From contig NC_054534.1 of the NCBI RefSeq assembly GCF_017654505.1, positions 24,537,689 to 24,601,688 of the forward strand: 64,000 bases of DNA. The letters are read 5' to 3'. Position 1 is the stretch's first letter. Each line of letters opens with the position of its first letter. Under the pieces are notes generated by a model. It saw only the letters and a program-made list of their open reading frames with translations, had not been told where the DNA came from and ran no database searches. Both the position numbers and the translations under genes were made by a program. This DNA is from Polyodon spathula. Taxonomy: Eukaryota > Chordata > Actinopteri > Acipenseriformes > Polyodontidae. Shown piece by piece: positions 58,981 through 64,000 of this stretch.

Positions 58981-61900
58981 AAAAAAACAATCTTAAATTT
59001 CAGATAAAATGATTAACCTACAAACCCATCCTATTGGTGACTATATAAATGGAATAGAAGCAATATATTGGCAGAGTTACAAAACAACATACAGCATGCT
59101 ATTTTATTGCAATAAACGTCAAATATGATGCAAATCCTATAGGATCATATCTCTGTTCAGGTTGTTATGCATTTTATTGTAGGTGTCACATACTGTACAC
59201 TACCTTGAAACATATATGTTTTCTGTCCATTAAGGATCTATTCTCTTACAGATGTTGTGTACCTACCCAGCTACTCTTTACAAACAAATTCAAAACTACT
59301 TACCGCTCATCTATTCTGATTTGCAAACATGTTCCTCACCTGCTCTTCAGCATTCTGATCCTCAGACACAGCAAAGCGGGGAACAAGACCGGGCAGGGTA
59401 GGAATGAAGAACGGGGCAGATTTGGGCACCTTCGGGGGCTCCTTGGGCTTGTTTCTTTTCTGGCAATTCATAGGGTTACAAATGTCCACTGTTAATTGTA
59501 AGCCCAGTACATGCTTCAGGACATTATAAAAAATACAATTTAATCAAGACACCAAGTAGCTGGTGATACTTTTAAAAGTCAGTTTTAGCCAAGTTTCAAT
59601 AAGGTCAGTTTCTGATTTGTCTGTCTAGTGAGTGTCCCTCATCAGAACACCTTTTCATAATATATAACTTACATATGTTAACACCAAGACTTGGAAACTG
59701 TTTTGAGACTTCCAGAAACCATGCCAGGATCGAGAAAGAAATAAAATAAAAATGATGCTCAGGTGTCTGAGCAAGGGATTGTCATTTTAAAAACACAGTC
59801 GTTTCAGCAGCACAATATTACTTCCCAGGATATGTGGGAATGATATTCATTTTGCATGAAAGGTTTAAATAAAAAAGGTAAGGTCACATGGTTGTGTTGC
59901 AGACAATAAGGCAGCTCTGAATATTTTCTTTTTGGTTGTTAAACAGTGTTCTGTGCAAAAGTAAAAAGTAATTACCCTTATTTCTTAGGGTTTGTTGCCT
60001 TTTGAGTGGGGGGGGGGGGGGAAGCAATTGGTCCCATAGCACCAAAACTGTATGTAGTATGCAATGGTCCACATTTACAAACTCTTAAATAGTCTGTAAC
60101 GTACTGTACAGCAAGTCTTCATATAAATACCTTGATGACATCCAAATTGAGGAGGTTTTTCCATCTCGAGTCTGGCAGTAAAGACAGTGTCACCAACTGC
60201 TCTCCCAGCTGCTCTGGGGATTCATATTGGATCATCTCATCACTGGGCTCCTCGTCATCTTCGGGGCTGTCCAAATCTGAACAGAGGGAGAGAGATTCAC
60301 AGACCAAAACTTTCTCAAACTTAACACCAAAATCTCTGAAGCTTATTTCAGTCATGTCTTGTAAATCCTGATGAAGGTGAATGGCACAGAAATGTTGATT
60401 GTTCACTTTATAATCGATGTGCAGGAAAAAAAATGTTACACATATTTTGATGAACAATCGGAGTGTGGAGACCCTTTTTTCAACATTTCAATTGAATGAA
60501 ATAAAACAAGGTCACCACGTTCACAGGAATGCAAACAGTTATTTGAATTATGTTACTTTATAACTTCACTTGGTATTACTTTTTACCAATAAGGATTAAA
60601 TAAATCTGCAGAATGTTGGGCAGAATAAGACCATTAAGAGGATATCTGCCATTCAATATTCGTATACAATGTGTCCCAAAGCTGATAATGACACTTAATG
60701 ATTTCCAAGTTTTAACCTTAGTTCCCTGGCAGCTTTATAATCATGACACTGCATTGTTCTAATCTAATAAATCTTGAGTGAAATGGCATATTTTACAATG
60801 TATTATATCAAATGTGAAGTCATTATTTAATTACAAGACCCAAAGATTTTCTCCCTGCAGTGCAATTACCTTCTGCAGGACAAGTTCCAGGAAGTGTCAC
60901 CACTGGGGGCTCATAATCAGAAGGCAAGGGGCGCAGGGAAACCAGATTAAACAGCGTGTTGTTGGACCTTTAATAAAATAAAAACACAATTCAAATGAAC
61001 TGTATAATACAAGTTTATTGTATGTAATAATTAATACACCAATTCACTGGGACTTGAGATATTATCAAGAAGGGAGTTAAAGGTTATTAACAAAAACACA
61101 AATAAAATGTGCAGCTTCTGATATATGCCCTTCTACCTTTTACCACTCAAGCAGCATGGGTCACATCAACCTTGAGTCCATCGAACAGATGTTATTGTCT
61201 GCTGCAAATGTAAGCACACTTTCCAGGGTGTTGGGTATTCAGTGTTCTGCATTAAATTACTGCTATATTATTTCATGTTCCTGTCCTAGGGTTATCACAC
61301 TTTATTGGAATAAAAAAGATTAACTGTCGATATTAAAACATGTATTGCTTAATTAACTGGATTGTACTGCGTTATTAGTCCATTAGTGCCACCTTGCGGA
61401 TTACTTGGGTATGCCATTTTAATCAAACTCAGCCATGTAAAATCACTAAAACTACAATATTATATCATGTGCAGAGAGGATATTGTTATTGCTATACATT
61501 AGAAGAGAAAAAAAACAAAACCATAAGCATGAAAGAAAAGAAGAAAAGCCTTACCACAGATAAATTCCCAGATCGTCTACGTGCGATGAGACCAGGAAAT
61601 CTCCAGTAGGTGACATTGTGATGCTCACAGCTGCTGAATCTAACAAAAAGCAGTCTACAAGGCTGCAGTGAAGGAAAACAAGCGAGAGTGCTTGGATGTA
61701 AATACAGCTATCAGCATCATGAATAAGTAGGCCACCCTGACCTACATCCACTGTAAGCACAGCAACCATCCCTGTTGTTCTAATATGTGCTAGCTTGTGT
61801 AACCTGTTATAGGTCTAAAGAAGGTTTTGTTTAATAAATCAGCAACTGTCAATATAGGTGAAAGATCCCGAGTGTGGCCTCTTGGGGGAGTTAAAGAAGC

Positions 61901-62236
61901 TGCATTTATGTAAATGTAGTTACACACTCACACACACACACACAATACAACACTTACCAGCCAGATGGAAGATCCCATGTCCTAATAGTGCAGTCCATTG
62001 AGGCAGTTACTAACCATCGACTGTCCGGACTAAAGGACTGAAAATTGCAATAAATAAATACATACATAAATAAATAAATAAAACGCACAAACAAAGTTAA
62101 GTACAAAAATAAAACAGGGTGTATTACCATATCATTGATTTGTCCTCGATGTCCTGAAAACTTTCTAACTATCTTTCTTGTTTCAATGTCCATAATATTA
62201 ATACTGAAGTCATCCAGAGAAATGGCCAACATTCCA
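54065..62236 (-). CDS. WDR36: WDR36, nine 3' coding exons (WD repeat-containing protein 36, UTP21 homologue)
   Basis: Joined exons in transcript order: 62128-62236, 61958-62037, 61555-61662, 60870-60967, 60131-60276, 59340-59459, 58849-58930, 58173-58360, 54065-54214. Every junction has AG acceptors and GT donors and the phases agree; total 1081 bp, about 360 codons including the stop. The first three exons encode the end of a WD40 propeller (GHRGQINDM, SFSPDSRWLV, TIRTWDLPSG), the rest the Utp21 C-terminal domain (SLLPDSRWKNLLNLDVIK, KEPPKVPKSAPFF, ETELRSLAPEGGG). WDR36/Utp21 belongs to the UTP-B part of the small-subunit processome and acts in the nucleolus on 18S pre-rRNA processing. N-terminal exons lie beyond the right edge. 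CAMK4 follows on the same strand. Confidence 0.95.
54215..58172 (-). other. WDR36 last intron (3958 bp)
   Basis: Donor GTATTT at 58172, acceptor CAG at 54215-54217. Contents are AT-rich with no recognised transposon. A plus-strand frame at 57271-57400 reads DYQRIRFENALLCLFD and ends at a stop; it looks protein-like but has no supported gene context (see findings). Confidence 0.9.
58173..58360 (-). CDS. WDR36: WDR36 exon (Utp21 domain)
   Basis: 188 bp: acceptor TTTTTTAG|AT completes Tyr, then SSTVRLLKEMGPSRIETEL, SLAPEGGGSLDVMQSFLRMI and DFDLAQAYLALFLK, donor AAG|GTATTT. The frame reads on into the intron for 22 codons to a stop at 58098-58100, so intron retention would give a different short C-terminus. 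Confidence 0.95.
58849..58930 (-). CDS. WDR36: WDR36 exon (Utp21 domain)
   Basis: 82 bp: acceptor CTTGTAG|TCAAAA, reads SKIVNLGVLAQKSDFYMQL and EDALVSNN plus one base, donor AACT|GTAAGTG. Too short for a long-ORF search. A 38-A run (T on this strand) sits 10 bp upstream of the acceptor. Confidence 0.95.
58941..58978 (-). repeat. A38 homopolymer, the polypyrimidine tract of a WDR36 acceptor
   Basis: 38 A on the plus strand, i.e. 38 T on the coding strand, ending 10 bp before the acceptor TTGTAG of the exon at 58849-58930. Confidence 0.9.
59340..59459 (-). CDS. WDR36: WDR36 exon (Utp21 domain, KEPPKVPKSAPFF motif)
   Basis: 120 bp, exactly 40 codons: acceptor TTGCCAG|AAAAG, reads KRNKPKEPPKVPKSAPFFIP, then LPGLVPRFAVSEDQNAEEQ, donor CAG|GTGAGG. 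The motif KPKEPPKVPKSAPFFIP is a hallmark of WDR36/Utp21. Confidence 0.96.
60131..60276 (-). CDS. WDR36: WDR36 exon (start of Utp21 domain)
   Basis: 146 bp: acceptor TGTTCAG|AT, reads (D)LDSPEDDEEPSDEMIQ, YESPEQLGEQLVTLSLLP and DSRWKNLLNLDVIK, donor AAG|GTATTT (non-consensus after GT). Acidic linker followed by the conserved Utp21 entry motif. Confidence 0.95.
60870..60967 (-). CDS. WDR36: WDR36 exon (propeller to Utp21 linker)
   Basis: 98 bp: acceptor TTAAAG|GTCC completes Trp, then SNNTLFNLVSLRPLPSDYE and PPVVTLPGTCPAE plus one base, donor GAAG|GTAATT. It is not the longest open frame here, so it is easily missed. Confidence 0.92.
61555..61662 (-). CDS. WDR36: WDR36 exon (last propeller blade)
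   Basis: 108 bp: acceptor CTGCAG|CCTTG, reads (C)LVDCFLLDSAAV and SPTGDFLVSSHVDDLGIYL plus TG, donor TG|GTAAGG. The open frame continues upstream into the intron, which is not coding. Confidence 0.95.
61958..62037 (-). CDS. WDR36: WDR36 exon (WD repeat core)
   Basis: 80 bp: acceptor TTTTCAG|TCC, 26 codons SFSPDSRWLVTASMD then CTIRTWDLPSG plus TG, donor CTG|GTAAGTG. Contains the WD dipeptide of the repeat. Confidence 0.95.
62128..62236 (-). CDS. WDR36: WDR36 exon (WD repeat, upstream part)
   Basis: 109 bp: acceptor TTTACAG|T, 36 full codons GMLAISLDDF...GQINDM, donor ATG|GTAATA. Encodes the LDDF...DIETRKIVR strand and GH of a WD repeat. The intron upstream holds the Tc1 element. Confidence 0.93.
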
Positions 62237-62478
62237 CTGTAAACAAAACAAAAACATTGACAAGAAATGTCAGAATACACACCAAAATCAACACCACCAA
62301 ATAGCAGCTAACATCCGTTTACTTACTAGTCAATCTCTCGGTGTCTAAGTACAACAATAACGTTATACAAGACGGAACCCCAAGCCAGACATTGCAAAAG
62401 TGGTAAAAATAAAAGTGCAACTTAATAAATTAAAATACCTGCATGAAAATTCTCAGATCAGAAGCAAGTGTAAATATA
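62237..62478 (-). other. WDR36 intron, left of the Tc1 element
   Basis: Noncoding sequence between the exon ending at 62236 and the Tc1 left terminus. No upstream WDR36 exon is visible to the window edge. Confidence 0.5.
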
Positions 62479-64000
62479 CAGTACCAGGCAAAAGTTTGAG
62501 TACACTTGCTGAAAACTAGGTTTTTTTCATAATTGACAATGTTTTACGCCGTATACGTTTCTGTAAATACTTGAAAATGAAAACACATATTACAATATAC
62601 AAAACAAAAGGAGTATCAAAGCAATGTTCAAGAAAATTGAAAATTGTCTCTAAATCTTGGATTCCTCAAAATAGCCACCCTTTCCCTCAGCCTGACAAAC
62701 ACGAGGCATTCGGTTAACAAGTTTCAGCAGAAAATCACCCAGCATGTCTTCCCAGCTCTTCTGCAGCAATTCCCAGAGATGTAGGGCACTTGTGGGTAGC
62801 TTTGCTTTGACTCTTCAGTCCAGTTCGTCCCATACAAGCTCTATGAGACTGAGGTCTGGAGACTGGGCAGGCCAGGTCATTCGATTGAGTTGTCCCTCAC
62901 TTTCCTTCTTCGCCAGATAGTTCTTGCACAACTTTGAGGTGTGTTTCGGGTCATTATCTTGCTGAAGAATGAAGAACTGTCCAACTAGCCGTAATCCTGA
63001 TGGAATGGGACACATCTGAAGTATGCTATGATAGCCATGTTGGCTGAGCTTGCCATGGACTTGGTAAAGATCACCAACTCTGTCTCCAGCAAACTAACCC
63101 CAGACCATGACACTGCCTCCTCCATGCTTGACAGTGGGAACCACCCATGCAGAACTCATGCGCTCACCCTTTCTGCGTCTTACAAATACGACGGTTGGAC
63201 CCATATATTTCAAATTTTGACTCAGCGGTCCATAAGACCGACTTCCACTCCTCAAACGTCCAGTTTCTGTGTTTTCTGGCCCAGGCAAGTCTCTTCCTCT
63301 TATTCTGCACTCTTAACAATGGTTTCTTTGCAGCAGTTCTTCTAGTTAGGCCAGCTTCATGCAATCTCCTCTGAACAGTTGATGTTGAAACATCTGTAGT
63401 TCTAGTAGCATTTAGCTGAGCTTGTATTTCAGTATTTTCGCCGGTTTTGCAGACTTGGGACTTGAACGAACTTGTTCTCTGATTCTGAGGTCACCCTTGG
63501 CCTGTCTGACCTTGTTCGGTCCTCATGAGAGCCAGTTTCTTCAAATCGTTTAATGGTCTTGGCCACAGCAGTTAGAGACACTAAAAGTTCTTGCGATTTG
63601 TCTTAAACATTGACCTTCACTTCTTAAAGTAATTACAGTCTTTTCTTTGCTTAACTGAGCGTATTTTGCCATTTTCTGCTCCCTTACATTCAGCAATGAC
63701 AAACGTGTGCCTATGCTACCTATATTTATAGTAATCATGGAACCTCACCTGTTAACAATAACTGGTGACAAAAGGTTCATTAGGTAACATGCTAGTTAAC
63801 TCAGAGAACATCTAACAAAGACACTTTTATACTTAGGCCAGTGTTCTAACACCGTGTTATACACATTACAGAGTTTTAACTGACTCGGGCTTCAGACTGA
63901 AATCCCAGTGCTTTGGGTGATCATTTCATTGAAATTGACAAGATTTACTTTTTCATTTAAAAATTACATTTTTTAATGCAATTCACTTATGATCCTCAGC
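62479..64000 (-). mobile_element. Tc1-like DNA transposon in a WDR36 intron, cut by the window edge
   Basis: Left terminus CAGTACCAGGCAAAAGTTTG follows a TA (62477-62478), the Tc1/mariner target. The right terminus is not in the window. It encodes a degraded transposase on the minus strand. Same strand as the host gene's transcript. Confidence 0.85.
62628..63672 (-). pseudogene. Degraded Tc1-like transposase
   Basis: Start codon region MAKYAQLSKEKTVITLRSEG at 63672, with an N-terminal helix-turn-helix remnant. Catalytic region pieces follow: WTFEEWKSVLWTAESKF (63164-63364), VKHGGGSVMVWG (63094-63288), QQDNDPKHTSKL and SPDLSLIELVWDELD (62815-63015). The DND and final Glu match the DDE catalytic scheme of Tc1 elements. 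Frames change near 63200 and 63060 and again before 63500, so it is not a functional gene. The C-terminal tail runs to a stop at 62628-62630. Confidence 0.85.

Noticed and set aside
1..64000. CRISPR arrays, rRNA or tRNA genes, operons, prokaryotic promoters
   Set aside because: No spaced direct repeats, no tRNA cloverleaf or rRNA blocks seen; the window is a eukaryotic nuclear sequence.

Overview
The window looks like a piece of a vertebrate nuclear genome. It is AT-rich, has spliced genes with long introns, many microsatellites and poly(A)/poly(T) runs, and a dense mix of retroposons and DNA transposons (CR1-type LINE, hAT, Tc1, long-TIR elements, a gypsy-like LTR). The gene and repeat content suggests a ray-finned fish. 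The CR1 3' end resembles copies I associate with sturgeon or paddlefish genomes, but that assignment is only a guess. I see no bacterial, plasmid, phage or CRISPR content.

Two host genes can be read, both on the minus strand. Nine 3' coding exons of WDR36 (the UTP21 homologue, an SSU-processome protein) lie between 54065 and 62236. Their splice sites and phases join without conflict, and they include a last exon almost 4 kb away from its neighbour. The first coding exon of CAMK4 (calcium/calmodulin-dependent kinase IV) lies at 42928-43046. WDR36 followed by CAMK4 on the same strand is the order I recall from human chromosome 5q22. The first 42.9 kb is therefore probably CAMK4 intron 1; I found no further CAMK4 exon there.

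Layout: 1-2370 is the 3' part of a decayed LTR retrotransposon (repetitive Pro/Glu-rich sequence, hairpin cluster, polypurine tract, LTR). 3.5-6.1 kb holds a microsatellite and a SINE-like retroposon. 6.53-12.77 kb is a young tandem duplication of a 3.1-kb unit, bounded by poly(T). 13.96-14.89 kb and 18.66-21.52 kb are hAT elements, the second with a perfect 8-bp target duplication and a decayed transposase. 23-35 kb carries short TIR elements, a Tc1 relic and a long-TIR transposon with a decayed transposase. 38-45 kb has two CR1 fragments, a remnant of a cysteine-rich transposon-type protein, CAMK4 exon 1 and a hAT relic. 47.4-51.7 kb is a nearly full-length CR1 LINE, followed by an inverted CR1 fragment at 52.1-52.4 kb. 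The WDR36 exons follow, and a Tc1-like element in a WDR36 intron runs off the right edge.

The host genes do not form an operon-like unit; they are adjacent vertebrate genes in a transposon-rich setting. I found no convincing new biological system. The most interesting points are the structural history of the repeats (nested hAT, poly(T)-bounded duplication, CR1 pair sharing a frameshift, monomer-like LINE 5' repeats) and a few unusual splice-site contexts in WDR36.
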